Positions 1-11,509 are shown, counted from the stretch's first letter. The stretch: 52,928 bases of DNA from Fredinandcohnia onubensis (GCF_002734285.1 NZ_NSEA01000010.1:1-52928); one strand, 5' to 3'. Notes: generated by a model from the letters alone, not told the origin. A program made the numbers and translations.

Positions 1-65
1 GTGTTCAGTTTTCAAAGAACTTTTTAGAAGTTTTGCTATCGTTGCTCTCTTGAAGCAACTTTATT

Positions 66-94
66 ATAATATCATTTATAATTTTGATAGTCAA
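66..94 (-). promoter_or_regulatory. sigma-A promoter of an rRNA operon reading out of the left edge
   Basis: On the minus strand TTGACT (89-94) is followed after 17 bp by TATTAT (66-71). Downstream, towards position 1, comes a leader hairpin (41-46 with 54-59) and then a boxA-like stretch GTTCTTTGAAAACT near 10-23. This is the typical leader of Bacillus rRNA operons, and an rrn operon follows lysS in B. subtilis. The rRNA itself is outside the window, so the call rests on the leader and on synteny. Confidence 0.75.
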
Positions 95-224
95 CAACTT
101 TTTTTATCTTTTTTTATTTCAACACCGCATCTCGGCGGCAGATTTATAATATACCACCTCTGAACTTTTAAGGCAAGCCTTTTTGATAAAAAAATTATAC
201 TAATAAAGTTTTTCGATTGATTCC

Positions 225-254
225 ATAAAAAAATAGAGTGGAAATCCACTCTAT
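225..254 (-). terminator. Rho-independent terminator after lysS
   Basis: A 9-bp stem (233-241 with 246-254) with a 4-nt loop is followed on the minus strand by a run of T. It lies 9 bp beyond the lysS stop codon and separates lysS from the rrn promoter. Confidence 0.85.
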
Positions 255-262
255 CACTCAAA

Positions 263-1759
<1,497 letters not shown>

Positions 1760-1830
1760 CTATTTTGTCACTCATCTATGAAAAACCGTAAATATATAAC
1801 TTGTCCTATTCCAATATAAACGTAAAGCAG

Positions 1831-1856
1831 AAAAACTGCCAGTAATTAACTGGCAG
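1831..1856 (-). terminator. Terminator after dusB
   Basis: Stem CTGCCAGT (1836-1843) pairs with ACTGGCAG (1849-1856), with five T on the minus strand after it. It closes the folate-dusB operon before lysS. Confidence 0.8.
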
Positions 1857-1897
1857 TGGGTTGCTTACGGGTATTATAGAGTAGGGAACTATTGATG

Positions 1898-2899
1898 TCA
1901 AACAACCTTTGCATTGTTTTCTTGCTTTTTTTCTACTTCTTCAACGAAGCTTTGTAAAGCTGATACTAATTCATTTCGTGTATTGCAGTTGTTGACATCA
2001 TTACGAACGATTGCATTTCCGCGGATTCCTTTTAGATACCACGCAGCATGCTTTCTGAATTCCCTTACCGCAATGTTTTCATTCTTCAAGTCAATTAAAC
2101 GATCTAAATGAAGAATCGATACATCAATTTTTTCCCTTACGCTTGGTTCTTCAGTTAGTTCACCAGTTTCTAAATATTTGACTGTTTGATAAATCATCCA
2201 TGGGTTTCCAAGTGCTGCACGGCCAATCATTACACCGTCACAGCCGGTTTCATCAAGCATACGTCTTGCATCCTGTGGTGTTTTAACATCTCCATTTCCG
2301 ATAACAGGGATGTTTACCGATTCTTTTACTTGTTTAATAATATCCCAGTTCGCAAACCCTTCGTACATTTGAACACGAGTTCTTCCATGCATGGCCACTG
2401 CTTGACCACCAGCACGTTCTACCGCCTGAGCATTTTGAATGGCAAAAATATGGTCTTCATCCCAGCCCATCCGCATTTTTACGGTAACCGGTTTGTCAAC
2501 TGCATCAACTACCGCTGAAACCATCTCATAAATCTTATTAGGATCTAATAGCCACTTTGCGCCAGCATCACATTTCGTAATTTTTGGTACAGGGCATCCC
2601 ATGTTAATATCAATAATATCGGCTGTTGTGTTTTTATCAACAAACTTAGCCGCTTCAACTAATGTTTCTTTTTCTCCTCCAAAAATTTGAAGGCTAAGAG
2701 GCTTTTCACGTTCATCTATATAAAGCATTCCCATTGTTCTAGCATTTTTATAGAGGATTGCTTTATCACTTACCATTTCCGCACAAACTAATCCTGCACC
2801 AAATTCCTTAACTGTTAGACGGAATGCAGAGTTACACACCCCAGCCATCGGTGCAAGAACAACTTGGTTCTTCATTTCGATATTGCCTATCTTTAACAC
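1898..2899 (-). CDS. dusB: tRNA-dihydrouridine synthase DusB
   Basis: FMN-dependent TIM-barrel enzyme that reduces uridines in the tRNA D-loop with NAD(P)H. The 333-aa length equals that of the B. subtilis protein. APMAG near residue 17 begins the flavin-binding barrel, NMGCPVPK near residue 100 carries the catalytic Cys, and GRAALGNPW is the late FMN-phosphate region. The start is GTG, 5 nt after a strong AGGAGGG. It is the last gene of the folate cluster, just downstream of yazB, and ends at a terminator. Confidence 0.95.
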   Translation of the reverse strand: MLKIGNIEMKNQVVLAPMAGVCNSAFRLTVKEFGAGLVCAEMVSDKAILYKNARTMGMLYIDEREKPLSLQIFGGEKETLVEAAKFVDKNTTADIIDINMGCPVPKITKCDAGAKWLLDPNKIYEMVSAVVDAVDKPVTVKMRMGWDEDHIFAIQNAQAVERAGGQAVAMHGRTRVQMYEGFANWDIIKQVKESVNIPVIGNGDVKTPQDARRMLDETGCDGVMIGRAALGNPWMIYQTVKYLETGELTEEPSVREKIDVSILHLDRLIDLKNENIAVREFRKHAAWYLKGIRGNAIVRNDVNNCNTRNELVSALQSFVEEVEKKQENNAKVV

Positions 2900-2932
2900 G
2901 GTATCCCTCCTTCCTTCTATTTCTATAACTAT

Positions 2933-3145
2933 TTAATCAACCTCTTTTGGACGTAAGTCATCAAGTGGTACTTTTAGTATATCTGCAACCTCTTGTAAAA
3001 ATATCTTGCTAGGCATCCGTGTTCCCCGCTCTACTTCTCCAACAAGAGACACCGATACCCCGAGGTCTTTTGCCAAGCTCTCTTGGGTATACCCTTTTAA
3101 TTTCCGAAAAGCACGAATACGTCTTCCCCATTTCTCCGCTTCCAT
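2933..3145 (-). CDS. yazB: Small XRE-family helix-turn-helix protein YazB
   Basis: A 70-aa protein that is almost entirely one Cro/C1-type helix-turn-helix domain: the segment from RAFRKLKGYTQ through LGVSVSLVGEVERG fits helices 1-4. It ends with an acidic tail. Its first 49 nt overlap the end of folK in another frame, as in B. subtilis, so the pair is translationally linked. Targets are unknown. Its place inside the folate operon suggests co-expression but says nothing about what it binds. Confidence 0.85.
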   Translation of the reverse strand: MEAEKWGRRIRAFRKLKGYTQESLAKDLGVSVSLVGEVERGTRMPSKIFLQEVADILKVPLDDLRPKEVD

Positions 3146-3621
3146 ATACGCACACCTTCTCTGTCTTGTAATTCGTCTAGTAGTAAGGATATTGGTTTCG
3201 TTACCGCTGGAATATCTACATCCTGGTCTATTTCAGCTAACGGCACCAGAACAAAGGCTCGCTCTGTCATTCGGGGGTGGGGAACAATAAGACGCTCTGT
3301 TTCAATATTTTCTTGATTAAACAGCAAAATGTCAAGGTCGAGTGTTCGAGGTCCCCACCTTATTTTCCTTTCCCTGCCAGATTCAAGCTCAATACTCTGC
3401 AAAACTTCTAGTAAATCCAATGGTTGTAAATTGGTATTTACTTTAATTACCATATTTAAAAATTGGTCTTGATCCTCATAACCAACGGGATCTGTTTCAT
3501 AAATTGAAGAAAAACCAATAATATCTATATCTTTTTCTTGAATGGCCTGTAATGCTGAATGTAAATAGGATTCCCTGTTACCTATATTTGTACCTAAGGC
3601 GATATAAGCTGTATTATTCAC
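3097..3621 (-). CDS. folK: 2-amino-4-hydroxy-6-hydroxymethyldihydropteridine pyrophosphokinase (HPPK)
   Basis: Transfers pyrophosphate from ATP to 6-hydroxymethyl-dihydropterin, making the substrate of FolP. It has 174 aa. The N-terminal AYIALGTNIGNRE loop and the RWGPRTLDLDILLF signature, which carries the metal-binding aspartates, are both present. The start is GTG overlapping the folB stop (TAGTG), so the two are translationally coupled. The 3' end overlaps yazB by 49 nt. Confidence 0.95.
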   Translation of the reverse strand: MNNTAYIALGTNIGNRESYLHSALQAIQEKDIDIIGFSSIYETDPVGYEDQDQFLNMVIKVNTNLQPLDLLEVLQSIELESGRERKIRWGPRTLDLDILLFNQENIETERLIVPHPRMTERAFVLVPLAEIDQDVDIPAVTKPISLLLDELQDREGVRIWKRRNGEDVFVLFGN

Positions 3622-3983
3622 TATTGTCGACTCCTTGTGATCTCTACCGCTACTGATTGAAGCTGTCCTGGTATTGGAGGGTCAGGCTTAATTACTTTTA
3701 TTGTGCAGATAGAGACCAACGGAAAATGAGCTAAAATATCGGTAGCCATTTTTTCAGCTACTGCCTCAAGCAATTTGTACGGCTTTCCCTCAACAATTTC
3801 CTTACATAGGTTGTAAAGCTCCCCATAGTGAACCGAGTAATTTAAATTATCCGTTTCACCCGCTTGTTTAACGTCCACTTCTACCATGAGGTCCACGAAA
3901 AAACGTTGGCCAAGCTTTGTTTCTTCCGGGAAAACACCATGATAGCCATAAAATTGCATTTGGTTCACATAGATTTTATCCAT
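3621..3983 (-). CDS. folB: Dihydroneopterin aldolase
   Basis: Cleaves 7,8-dihydroneopterin to hydroxymethyl-dihydropterin and glycolaldehyde. It has 120 aa, the usual family size. The N-terminal IYVNQMQFYGYHGVFPEE holds the conserved Tyr-His-Gly substrate region, and VIKPDPPIPGQLQSVAVE near the C-terminus is the typical end with the catalytic Lys. It lies 5 nt after folP and shares one base with folK. Confidence 0.95.
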   Translation of the reverse strand: MDKIYVNQMQFYGYHGVFPEETKLGQRFFVDLMVEVDVKQAGETDNLNYSVHYGELYNLCKEIVEGKPYKLLEAVAEKMATDILAHFPLVSICTIKVIKPDPPIPGQLQSVAVEITRSRQ

Positions 3984-3988
3984 TTTCG

Positions 3989-4831
3989 TTATTCCCCTTT
4001 ACCGACAAGGACATCCATCATTTTAGCAAGTCTAGCATTCACCCTCACATTGTGTACACGGACTATATCACAGCCCTTTTGGATACCAAGGCAAGTCGTT
4101 GCACCAGTTGCTTCATCACGTTCCTTTGGTGGCAAATCAAAAATTTTCCCAATAAAGGACTTCCTTGAAGTTCCTAGTAGTATTGGATAACCTAGGTCAG
4201 AAAACTTGTCTAGTTGACGAATCGTTTCAATATTTCCTTCAAAAGTTTTTGCAAAGCCTACTCCCGGGTCTATGATAATATTCTCGTCCTTCACACCCGC
4301 AGCTTTTACAATTTCAATGCATTCTTTTAAATCAACGATCATATCATCAATAAGATTCTTATAGTCTTTATTGTCTCGGTTATGCATGAGAATAATCGGG
4401 ACTTGATAGGTTGCCGCCACTTCTGCCATTTTAGGGTCTGCTTTTGCCCCCCAAATATCATTAATAATATGTGCTCCAGCTTCAATTGCCTGCTTTGCTA
4501 CTTCAGACTTGTAGGTATCAATCGAAATAGGTACATGAACTTCCTTTACCAACGCCTTAATGATTGGAACCACTCTAGCAATCTCTTCTTCATCAGAAAT
4601 TATTTCATGTCCAGGCCTTGTCGATTCACCACCAACATCAATAATATCTGCACCATTGTCGACCATTTCTTTTGCGTGCCGAATAGCGGCATCTAGGTCA
4701 GTATAGGAACCACCATCTGAAAATGAATCAGGTGTGATATTTAGAATTCCCATGATCATTGTTTTTTTCGAAAAGTCTAATTGATAAGGACCACATGTTA
4801 GTGTTGGTCTGCTTGCTCTGCTTTGGCCCAT
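3989..4831 (-). CDS. folP: Dihydropteroate synthase
   Basis: Condenses p-aminobenzoate with hydroxymethyl-dihydropterin pyrophosphate; this is the sulfonamide target (B. subtilis sul). The protein has 280 aa. Visible motifs are GILNITPDSFSDGG, VGGESTRPG, IDTYKSEV, the GVGFAKT loop and GTSRKSFIG near the C-terminus, so the pterin and pABA sites look intact. In B. subtilis pabC lies directly upstream. Here pabA is directly upstream with an 87-bp gap holding an inverted repeat. Confidence 0.96.
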   Translation of the reverse strand: MGQSRASRPTLTCGPYQLDFSKKTMIMGILNITPDSFSDGGSYTDLDAAIRHAKEMVDNGADIIDVGGESTRPGHEIISDEEEIARVVPIIKALVKEVHVPISIDTYKSEVAKQAIEAGAHIINDIWGAKADPKMAEVAATYQVPIILMHNRDNKDYKNLIDDMIVDLKECIEIVKAAGVKDENIIIDPGVGFAKTFEGNIETIRQLDKFSDLGYPILLGTSRKSFIGKIFDLPPKERDEATGATTCLGIQKGCDIVRVHNVRVNARLAKMMDVLVGKGE

Positions 4832-4868
4832 TGCTCAAACTCCTTTGTTATTCGTTTATATAATATAA

Positions 4869-4907
4869 GCCTGTTTTGAAAATGGAATATATGTACTTAA
4901 AACAGGC
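4869..4907. repeat. Inverted repeat between pabA and folP
   Basis: GCCTGTTTT (4869-4877) and AAAACAGGC (4899-4907) form a 9-bp inverted repeat with a 21-nt loop. It fills the short gap where pabC lies in B. subtilis. No T-run follows on the minus strand, so it is not a convincing terminator for pabA. Confidence 0.5.
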
Positions 4908-4918
4908 ACTCTGTTTTT

Positions 4919-5515
4919 TTAGTTTGTTCCTACTTCACTTTTATTACTGATGAATTGTTTAATTACATTTTCAATCAGTTGCTTCCCAGGATTAGTCATT
5001 ATGGACTCTGGATGAAATTGGACACCCTCGATTGGATACTCCTTGTGACGGATTGCCATGATTTCACCCTCTGCTGTTTCAGCTGATATTTCAAAACACG
5101 CAGGAATTGTTTCCTTTTTTACGATTAGGGAATGATATCGAGTAGCTGTAAAAGGCTGCTCAAGTCCTGAAAAGATAGTTTTACCATCATGTATAATTTC
5201 AGATGTTTTACCATGCATAAGTCTTTGGGCTTTAATTACATCTCCACCAAACGATTGGGCAATCGATTGATGACCAAGGCAAACACCAAAAATCGGTATA
5301 CGCCCTGCAAAATGAGAGATTGTCTCAAGACTAATTCCAGCCTCATTCGGCGTACAAGGCCCAGGGGAAATCATGATTAAATCGGGGGATAAATCCTCTA
5401 TTTCCTGGACTGTGATTTCATCGTTTCTTTTGACGATGATCTCTTCTCCTAATTCTCCCACATACTGCACTAAATTAAATGTAAACGAGTCATAATTATC
5501 AATCATTACGATCAT
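4919..5515 (-). CDS. pabA: Glutamine amidotransferase subunit of aminodeoxychorismate/anthranilate synthase
   Basis: Class I glutamine amidotransferase of 198 aa that supplies ammonia to PabB for 4-amino-4-deoxychorismate, and in B. subtilis also to TrpE. The oxyanion segment [11 protein letters not shown], the nucleophile elbow GVCLGHQ (catalytic Cys) and [10 protein letters not shown] (catalytic His and Glu) are all present. AGGTGAG stands 5 nt before the ATG. Neither pabB (upstream in B. subtilis) nor pabC (downstream) is here, so its partner must be encoded elsewhere. Confidence 0.93.
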   Translation of the reverse strand: MIVMIDNYDSFTFNLVQYVGELGEEIIVKRNDEITVQEIEDLSPDLIMISPGPCTPNEAGISLETISHFAGRIPIFGVCLGHQSIAQSFGGDVIKAQRLMHGKTSEIIHDGKTIFSGLEQPFTATRYHSLIVKKETIPACFEISAETAEGEIMAIRHKEYPIEGVQFHPESIMTNPGKQLIENVIKQFISNKSEVGTN

Positions 5516-5636
5516 CTTAGCTCACCTCATACTCTTATTTTTTTAAAACTCTACTTCACTCAGCTCTATGCTTACATCTATAGATCGTCTATTTTTATAT
5601 TTTACATGATATACGATTACTGGTACACCATCTAAT

Positions 5637-5674
5637 TGAAAAAAGAGTCTTATCCTATTAGGATAGACTCTTTT
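5637..5674 (-). terminator. Terminator after cysK
   Basis: A stem of about 14 bp (AAAAGAGTCT arm from 5641, GACTCTTTT arm to 5674, one bulged base) is followed by a T-run on the minus strand. It isolates cysK from pabA. Confidence 0.85.
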
Positions 5675-5696
5675 ATACATTGACAAACGTCTATAA

Positions 5697-6626
5697 TTAT
5701 TGCTCATCAAATTGATAAAGAACTGTACTTAAGTAACGTTCACCATTATCTGGAACAACTGCAAGTACTTTTTTGCCTTTACCTAATTTTTTAGCAACTT
5801 GAAGTGCAGCAAAGATAGCAGCGCCAGAAGAGATACCTACAAGGAATCCTTCCTCTTGACCTGTACGGCGTGCATATTCGATTGCTTCTTCGTTTTTAAC
5901 TGTAAATACTTCATCATATACTTCAGTATTTAAAACGCTCGGTACAAAGTTTGCACCAATTCCCTGGATTTTGTGAGGACCCGGTTTTCCACCAGAAAGA
6001 ATGGCAGAGTCAGCTGGCTCTACTGCAACAATACGTATGTTTGGATAGTTCTCTTTTAAGACCATACCTGCTCCAGTAATTGTTCCACCTGTACCAATAC
6101 CCGATACAAACGCATCTAATTGGTCACCCATCTGTTCAACAATTTCTTTACCAGTCGTTAAACGGTGAATTTCAGGGTTTGCTTCATTATCAAATTGTTG
6201 TGCCATGAAATAGCCATGTTCTTTAACAAGCTCTTCTGCCTTGTTAACAGCGCCTTTCATTCCTTCAGAACCTGGTGTTAAAACAAGCTCCGCTCCATAT
6301 GCACGTAAAAGGTTACGACGCTCCATACTCATTGTATCTGGCATTACAAGGATTGCCTTTAAACCTTTAGCAGCTGCAACCATTGCTAAACCGATACCAG
6401 TGTTTCCACTAGTTGGCTCAATAATTGTGTCACCAGGTTTTAATTCCCCTTTTTTCTCTGCTGCTTCAATCATCGCTAAAGCGATTCTATCTTTTACACT
6501 GCTACCTGGGTTAAAGAACTCAAGCTTCACATAAACATCAGCACTATCTTCATCAACTAAGTGGTTAAGCTTTACAACTGGTGTTTGACCGATTAACTCA
6601 TAGATTGAATTTGCTACTCTTGTCAT
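5697..6626 (-). CDS. cysK: Cysteine synthase A (O-acetylserine sulfhydrylase)
   Basis: PLP enzyme that makes cysteine from O-acetylserine and sulfide. The protein has 309 aa, against 308 in B. subtilis. [10 protein letters not shown] carries the PLP lysine, [11 protein letters not shown] is the substrate (asparagine) loop, [12 protein letters not shown] binds the PLP phosphate and GISSGAA lies near the C-terminus. It is monocistronic, with a terminator downstream and a candidate sigma-A promoter upstream. Confidence 0.96.
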   Translation of the reverse strand: MTRVANSIYELIGQTPVVKLNHLVDEDSADVYVKLEFFNPGSSVKDRIALAMIEAAEKKGELKPGDTIIEPTSGNTGIGLAMVAAAKGLKAILVMPDTMSMERRNLLRAYGAELVLTPGSEGMKGAVNKAEELVKEHGYFMAQQFDNEANPEIHRLTTGKEIVEQMGDQLDAFVSGIGTGGTITGAGMVLKENYPNIRIVAVEPADSAILSGGKPGPHKIQGIGANFVPSVLNTEVYDEVFTVKNEEAIEYARRTGQEEGFLVGISSGAAIFAALQVAKKLGKGKKVLAVVPDNGERYLSTVLYQFDEQ

Positions 6627-6669
6627 GATTCCACCCTCAATCCCTACTATTTTTATTGGTTTTATCTAC

Positions 6670-6698
6670 AATTTAACAACTTCACCCATAAAAGTCAA
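6670..6698 (-). promoter_or_regulatory. Candidate sigma-A promoter of cysK
   Basis: TTGACT (6693-6698), 17 bp, TAAATT (6670-6675) on the minus strand, about 45 bp before the cysK start. The -10 is weak. I could not place a CymR operator. Confidence 0.45.
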
Positions 6699-6737
6699 TG
6701 AATTTACCACTTGCAGGTTGTGACTTTTTTCTGAATA

Positions 6738-7649
6738 TTAGTGCTGTTTTTCATAGAACCACTTCACATCAAGTTCTTTCCAAAATGGCTCTACAGAGAT
6801 CGTTCCATTCATCTGATCAATTGCAATTTGGCGTTTGATTTGATCTTTTACATCTTCATAGGAATAGGTTACTTCATCAATTACCTCATGAAGGATAACC
6901 ACCGCATAACCATTCTCTACTTGAATCGGTTGACTCCACTCATTTGGATTCAGATTCTCAGCAACTTCTAGATAGTTGTCTGGCGCGTACCCATTTTCCG
7001 CATTTACATATCCAAGTTCACCGCCACGATTTGCTGAAAACTCGTCAATTGATTTCTCCATTGCAAGCGCTGAAAAGCTCGAACCATTTTTTAATTCATC
7101 CAGTACCTGTTCCGCCGTTTCTTTTGTTTTCACAACAATATGGGAAAGGTGGTACGATTTTGGAATTTCATATAAATGCTTATTTTCCTTATAAAAATGT
7201 TTCATTTCCTCCTCAGAAATAACAGCATCCTTTGTTAATAACTCTTCTAATAAAATGCTTAACTCAATTTGTTCCTTCCAATGCTCGTCATTTATTTTTT
7301 CATGGTCAATCGTGTTATACATCGTCTTTATTAATGTTAACTCACGATCAATTGCATCTTCAGATAAGGTGATCTGATGCTTTTCCGCCAATTGACGAAC
7401 TACTTCTTCATCAATCATTTCTTCTAAAATTTGTTTCCCGTATCGACCTTCAAGTTCATTTAACCATTGTTGTCGTGTTATGGTTATTTCCCCAATTGTC
7501 GCAACTACTTCTTCTTCACCGCTTGCGACAACAGCTTTTGATGCCTTAACCGTTTTTTCCTCTGGTTTAGCTGCTGTAAAGTAAACAATCGACAGACAGT
7601 TTGTGATAACGAGAGCAGCAATAATTGACCACAAAATCTTTTGATTCAT
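6738..7649 (-). CDS. yacD: Membrane-anchored PpiC-type peptidyl-prolyl isomerase (YacD, PrsA-like)
   Basis: Probable extracytoplasmic foldase. From the chosen ATG (8 nt after GGGAG) it has 303 aa. One hydrophobic segment at about residues 5-24 anchors it; the Cys there is preceded by Asn, so it does not make a good lipobox, unlike PrsA. A SurA-like N-terminal helical region follows (about 45-160). A parvulin domain (about 165-265) starts at SYHLSHIVVKTK and includes the FSALAMEKSIDEFSANRGGELG signature region. It is 19 nt downstream of hslO and 50 nt or more before the cysK promoter. Confidence 0.85.
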   Translation of the reverse strand: MNQKILWSIIAALVITNCLSIVYFTAAKPEEKTVKASKAVVASGEEEVVATIGEITITRQQWLNELEGRYGKQILEEMIDEEVVRQLAEKHQITLSEDAIDRELTLIKTMYNTIDHEKINDEHWKEQIELSILLEELLTKDAVISEEEMKHFYKENKHLYEIPKSYHLSHIVVKTKETAEQVLDELKNGSSFSALAMEKSIDEFSANRGGELGYVNAENGYAPDNYLEVAENLNPNEWSQPIQVENGYAVVILHEVIDEVTYSYEDVKDQIKRQIAIDQMNGTISVEPFWKELDVKWFYEKQH

Positions 7650-7668
7650 CTTCCCATCTCCCATTACC

Positions 7669-8547
7669 TTACTTTGCTTGGTTTTTTAATTCTATTAACT
7701 CATCTTTTGAAAAATGATACTTTTCATTACAAAAATGACATTGTGCCTCCGCTTTACCATCTTCTTCAATCATTGCCTCGATTTCATCTGTGCCAAGACT
7801 GATAATTGCACGTTCAATTCGTTCTTTTGAGCAAGGGCAGACAAAGGATACTGGCATCTTATCAAGAATTTTAAGGTGTTCATTGCCAATAATCTCTGCT
7901 AAGATGTCCTCTGGTGTAAGTCCTTTTTCAATCATTTTTGAGATTGGTTCTATTTCTTGTAGTCTTTTTTCAATTCGAGAAATGGTAACCTCATCAGTAC
8001 CTGGCATAAGCTGAATGAGGAAGCCTCCAGCAGCTAAGATTGAATTATCTGGGTTTACTAAAACCCCTACTCCAACCGATGAAGGAGTCTGCTCAGAAGT
8101 AACGAGATAATAGGTAAAATCCTCTCCTAATTCTCCTGAAACAATTGGAACTTGACCTGAAAATTGTTCCCTCATGCCTACATCCTTAACAACTGTTAAC
8201 GTACCATCTGTTCCAACAGCTCTTCTTACATCGAGTTTCCCATGCTCATTAAGGTCAAAATGCGTTTGTGGATTTGTTACATATCCTCTCACTTCACCTT
8301 TCGCATTTGTATCGACAAGGATAATTCCAATTGGTCCTCCACCCTCAACTTTGATTGTCAGCTTGACTTCACCCTTTAGGGTGGCTCCTAACATAACACC
8401 TGCTGTCATCGTTCTTCCAAGTGCAGCAGACGCAGTTGGCCATGTATAATGGCGTCTTTGTGCCTCAGCAACTGTTTCTGTTGAATCTATCGCATATGCG
8501 CGAACCTGTCCATTATAGGCTAATGCCTTAATCAAATAATCACTCAT
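7669..8547 (-). CDS. hslO: Hsp33 redox-regulated holdase chaperone
   Basis: Cytoplasmic chaperone that switches on when its zinc centre is oxidised. The C-terminal redox switch is complete: CPCSKE near residue 235 and CHFCNEKY about 30 residues later give the four zinc cysteines. The longest frame starts at 8565, but AAGGAG lies inside that stretch and 6 nt before the ATG at 8547 ([11 protein letters not shown]), giving 292 aa against 291 in B. subtilis. It lies between coaX and yacD. Confidence 0.95.
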   Translation of the reverse strand: MSDYLIKALAYNGQVRAYAIDSTETVAEAQRRHYTWPTASAALGRTMTAGVMLGATLKGEVKLTIKVEGGGPIGIILVDTNAKGEVRGYVTNPQTHFDLNEHGKLDVRRAVGTDGTLTVVKDVGMREQFSGQVPIVSGELGEDFTYYLVTSEQTPSSVGVGVLVNPDNSILAAGGFLIQLMPGTDEVTISRIEKRLQEIEPISKMIEKGLTPEDILAEIIGNEHLKILDKMPVSFVCPCSKERIERAIISLGTDEIEAMIEEDGKAEAQCHFCNEKYHFSKDELIELKNQAK

Positions 8548-8582
8548 TGTTTTTCTCCTTTTCATGTTGTTCGTTGATGTTA

Positions 8583-9359
8583 TCAGCCTTTTGCTTCCGT
8601 ATTGCGTTGATGGATAAGCTGCAAGCCTTTTAATGTTAAAAATGGGTCAACCTCATCAATCGCATTCGATTCAGCAGCAATTAGTGCAGCTAGTCCACCG
8701 GTCGCAATTACTTTTAGTTTTTCAATCGCCTGTGCTTTAATGCGGGCTACTATACCTTCAACCTGACCAACGTAACCAAATAATATACCTGCTTGCATCG
8801 CACTTACTGTGTTTCTTCCAATCACACCTTCTGGACGGGCAATTTCAATTCTTGGCAACTTAGCAGCCCTTGAATATAAAGCCTCTGTTGAAATGGCTAT
8901 TCCTGGCGCAATCGCACCACCCATGTATTGGTTCTTTTCATTTATGTAGCAGTAAGTTGTGGCTGTACCAAAATCAACAATGATGAGCGGACTTCCATAT
9001 AAATGAATGCCTGCAACAGCATTGACGATCCTGTCAGCACCCACTTCCTTCGGGTTATCATATTTTATGTTTAGGCCTGTCTTAATACCTGGTCCCACCA
9101 CCATTGGCTTTATACCAAAATACTTTAGGCACATTCGTTCCAAAGCAAACATAATAGGTGGAACGACAGATGACATGATAATGCCCTTAATATCTTTGAA
9201 GGTTAATCCTTCATGTTCTAATAATGACTTGATAACAAGTCCATATTCATCTTCTGTTTTGTTTCGACTTGTTTCAATTCTCCAATGATGCTTTAATACA
9301 TTATTTTCAAATACCCCTAAAACCATATTCGTGTTTCCTACATCAAAAACAAAAATCAT
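8583..9359 (-). CDS. coaX: Type III pantothenate kinase
   Basis: First step of coenzyme A synthesis, with ASKHA fold. [12 protein letters not shown] at the N-terminus is the phosphate-binding loop, GADRIVNAV binds pantothenate and DFGTATTY is the phosphate 2 motif. The frame is open to 9401, but the family begins right at the first strand, so I use the ATG at 9359 (MIFVFDVGN; 258 aa), preceded by GGGGG. It is separated from ftsH by a terminator and leads into hslO. Confidence 0.95.
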   Translation of the reverse strand: MIFVFDVGNTNMVLGVFENNVLKHHWRIETSRNKTEDEYGLVIKSLLEHEGLTFKDIKGIIMSSVVPPIMFALERMCLKYFGIKPMVVGPGIKTGLNIKYDNPKEVGADRIVNAVAGIHLYGSPLIIVDFGTATTYCYINEKNQYMGGAIAPGIAISTEALYSRAAKLPRIEIARPEGVIGRNTVSAMQAGILFGYVGQVEGIVARIKAQAIEKLKVIATGGLAALIAAESNAIDEVDPFLTLKGLQLIHQRNTEAKG

Positions 9360-9461
9360 GAAGTACCCCCAACATATAACGTATGACTTTGCAAACATCA
9401 TACCACACCTGCTTTTTAGTATTCCACAATTAACTTTACTCAGTCGGGGGGTTACATGAAT

Positions 9462-9496
9462 ACAAAAAGGTGTCTACAATTTCGTTGTAGACACCT
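9462..9496 (-). terminator. Terminator after ftsH
   Basis: A perfect 12-bp stem (9468-9479 with 9485-9496) with a 5-nt loop and TTTT beyond it on the minus strand, just after the ftsH stop. Confidence 0.9.
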
Positions 9497-9502
9497 CTTA
9501 CT

Positions 9503-11443
9503 TTACTCTTCTTTATTCTTGTTTTCGCCTTCAGTTACTTCATTATCTTTTTTAGAATTAATTGTAACTTTTACATCTTCTTTCGGTTTGTCTGCTTCTT
9601 CAAGCGCTACTGGTCGGTCAGGTAATTTACCTTCTTCGAATAAGCTCTTAATTTGGGCAGCATCTAAAGTTTCAACCTCAAGTAATGTCTCTGCGATAAG
9701 CTTAAGTTTATCTTGATTTTCTGTAAGGATTTGACGAGCCTTCTCGTAGCTTTCCTTAATGAAGCGTTGAATCTCAAGATCAATCTCGTGTGCAATAGCA
9801 TCACTATAGTTTTGCTCATTGTGGATATCGCGTCCTAAGAACACTTGACCACCCTGCGCTTGACCAAATTGAAGAGGTCCTAATTTTTCACTCATTCCAT
9901 ATTCGGTAACCATTTTACGAGCAATACCTGTAGCACGTTGGAAATCGTTATGAGCACCTGTACTCACTTCTCCAAATGTAATTTCTTCTGCTACACGACC
10001 ACCCAATAGACCTGTGATTTTATCCAACAATTCAGGTTTTGTCATGAAGTAACGGTCTTCCTTAGGAAGCATTACTGCATAACCGCCGGCTTGACCACGA
10101 GGCACGATCGTTACCTTGTGAACCATATCCGCTTCATCAAGTACCATTCCAATAACGGTATGACCCGCTTCGTGGAACGCTACGATATTGCGTTCTTTTT
10201 TCGAAATAACACGGTTCTTTTTCGCTGGACCTGCAATTACGCGGTCTGATGCTTCATCAAGATCCGTCATATCAATTTTCTTCTTGTTTTGTCGAGCGGC
10301 AACGAGTGCTGCTTCATTAAGTAAGTTTTCTAGGTCTGCACCTGAGAATCCTGGAGTTCTTGCAGCGATAGCTTTTAGATCCACAGATTCATCAAAAGGC
10401 TTATTACGAGCATGAACTCGTAAAACCGCTTCTCTTCCTTTAACATCAGGACGGTCAACTGTAATTTGACGGTCAAAGCGTCCTGGACGTAGAAGGGCAG
10501 GATCTAGAATGTCTGGGCGGTTTGTTGCTGCAACGATGATGATACCTTCGTTTGCACCGAATCCGTCCATCTCAACTAGCAATTGGTTTAAGGTTTGCTC
10601 ACGCTCATCATGACCGCCACCAAGACCTGCACCACGCTGACGTCCAACTGCATCAATTTCATCTATAAAAATGATACATGGCGCATTTTTCTTAGCATTT
10701 TCAAATAAGTCACGTACACGTGAAGCACCAACCCCTACGAACATTTCAACGAAATCTGAACCACTGATAGAGAAGAACGGAACTCCCGCTTCACCAGCAG
10801 CCGCACGGGCAAGCAATGTTTTACCTGTTCCAGGAGGTCCAACAAGGAGGATCCCTTTTGGAATTCTTGCACCTAGATCAGCAAATTTGCGTGGGTCCTT
10901 CAAAAACTCAACTACTTCAATAAGCTCTTGCTTCTCTTCGTCCGCACCTGCAACATCTTTAAATCTAACTTTTTTCTTTTCTTCGCTATATAACTTCGCT
11001 TTACTCTTACCGAAGTTCATAACCCTACTGCCGCCGCCTTGGGCTTGGTTAAGTAGGAAGAAGAATAAAATAAAGATGATAACAAATGGGATAATCGAAG
11101 TAAAGAAGGTTACCCAACCACTTGTTTCCTTCGCTTTAAGGATATCTACGTCTGCGTTCTTCGCAGCTTCATAAATCCGATCTACTTCTTTTTGGCTTCC
11201 GATAATATTTGTTACAAAATATTGATCCTCTTTGTAGCCATTTAATTGGCCTCTTACTTCAAAGACGCCTCTTTCGGGTTGTACCGTGATATTTTTTACA
11301 TCTCCAGTTTCGAGATGTTCAACAAACTTTCCATATTTCATCACTTCAGGCTGGCCATTGGCTCCTTGGAAGAAGCTAACCACTCCGATTATGACTAAAA
11401 ATATGAGTAAATAGAATATGACGTTTCTAAAAATCCGATTCAT
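9503..11443 (-). CDS. ftsH: ATP-dependent membrane zinc protease FtsH
   Basis: AAA+ metalloprotease of the cytoplasmic membrane that degrades misfolded membrane proteins and regulators. It has 646 aa. There are two membrane segments (about 6-24 and 112-132) around an extracytoplasmic domain, then the AAA domain with Walker [14 protein letters not shown] and Walker [12 protein letters not shown], the arginine-finger region RPGRFDRQI, and the HEAGH zinc site in the peptidase domain. The acidic/lysine C-terminal tail is low complexity. AGGAGG precedes the ATG. Spacing and an upstream promoter suggest it can be transcribed apart from hpt. Confidence 0.97.
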   Translation of the reverse strand: MNRIFRNVIFYLLIFLVIIGVVSFFQGANGQPEVMKYGKFVEHLETGDVKNITVQPERGVFEVRGQLNGYKEDQYFVTNIIGSQKEVDRIYEAAKNADVDILKAKETSGWVTFFTSIIPFVIIFILFFFLLNQAQGGGSRVMNFGKSKAKLYSEEKKKVRFKDVAGADEEKQELIEVVEFLKDPRKFADLGARIPKGILLVGPPGTGKTLLARAAAGEAGVPFFSISGSDFVEMFVGVGASRVRDLFENAKKNAPCIIFIDEIDAVGRQRGAGLGGGHDEREQTLNQLLVEMDGFGANEGIIIVAATNRPDILDPALLRPGRFDRQITVDRPDVKGREAVLRVHARNKPFDESVDLKAIAARTPGFSGADLENLLNEAALVAARQNKKKIDMTDLDEASDRVIAGPAKKNRVISKKERNIVAFHEAGHTVIGMVLDEADMVHKVTIVPRGQAGGYAVMLPKEDRYFMTKPELLDKITGLLGGRVAEEITFGEVSTGAHNDFQRATGIARKMVTEYGMSEKLGPLQFGQAQGGQVFLGRDIHNEQNYSDAIAHEIDLEIQRFIKESYEKARQILTENQDKLKLIAETLLEVETLDAAQIKSLFEEGKLPDRPVALEEADKPKEDVKVTINSKKDNEVTEGENKNKEE

Positions 11444-11479
11444 CCCTTACCTCCTCCCGCGGTGAACAAACTATAGTAA

Positions 11480-11509
11480 ATAGTATCATAGATAATAATT
11501 GCTATTCAA
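11480..11509 (-). promoter_or_regulatory. Candidate sigma-A promoter of ftsH
   Basis: TTGAAT (11504-11509), 18 bp, TACTAT (11480-11485) on the minus strand in the 128-bp hpt-ftsH gap. Match quality is moderate. Confidence 0.4.
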
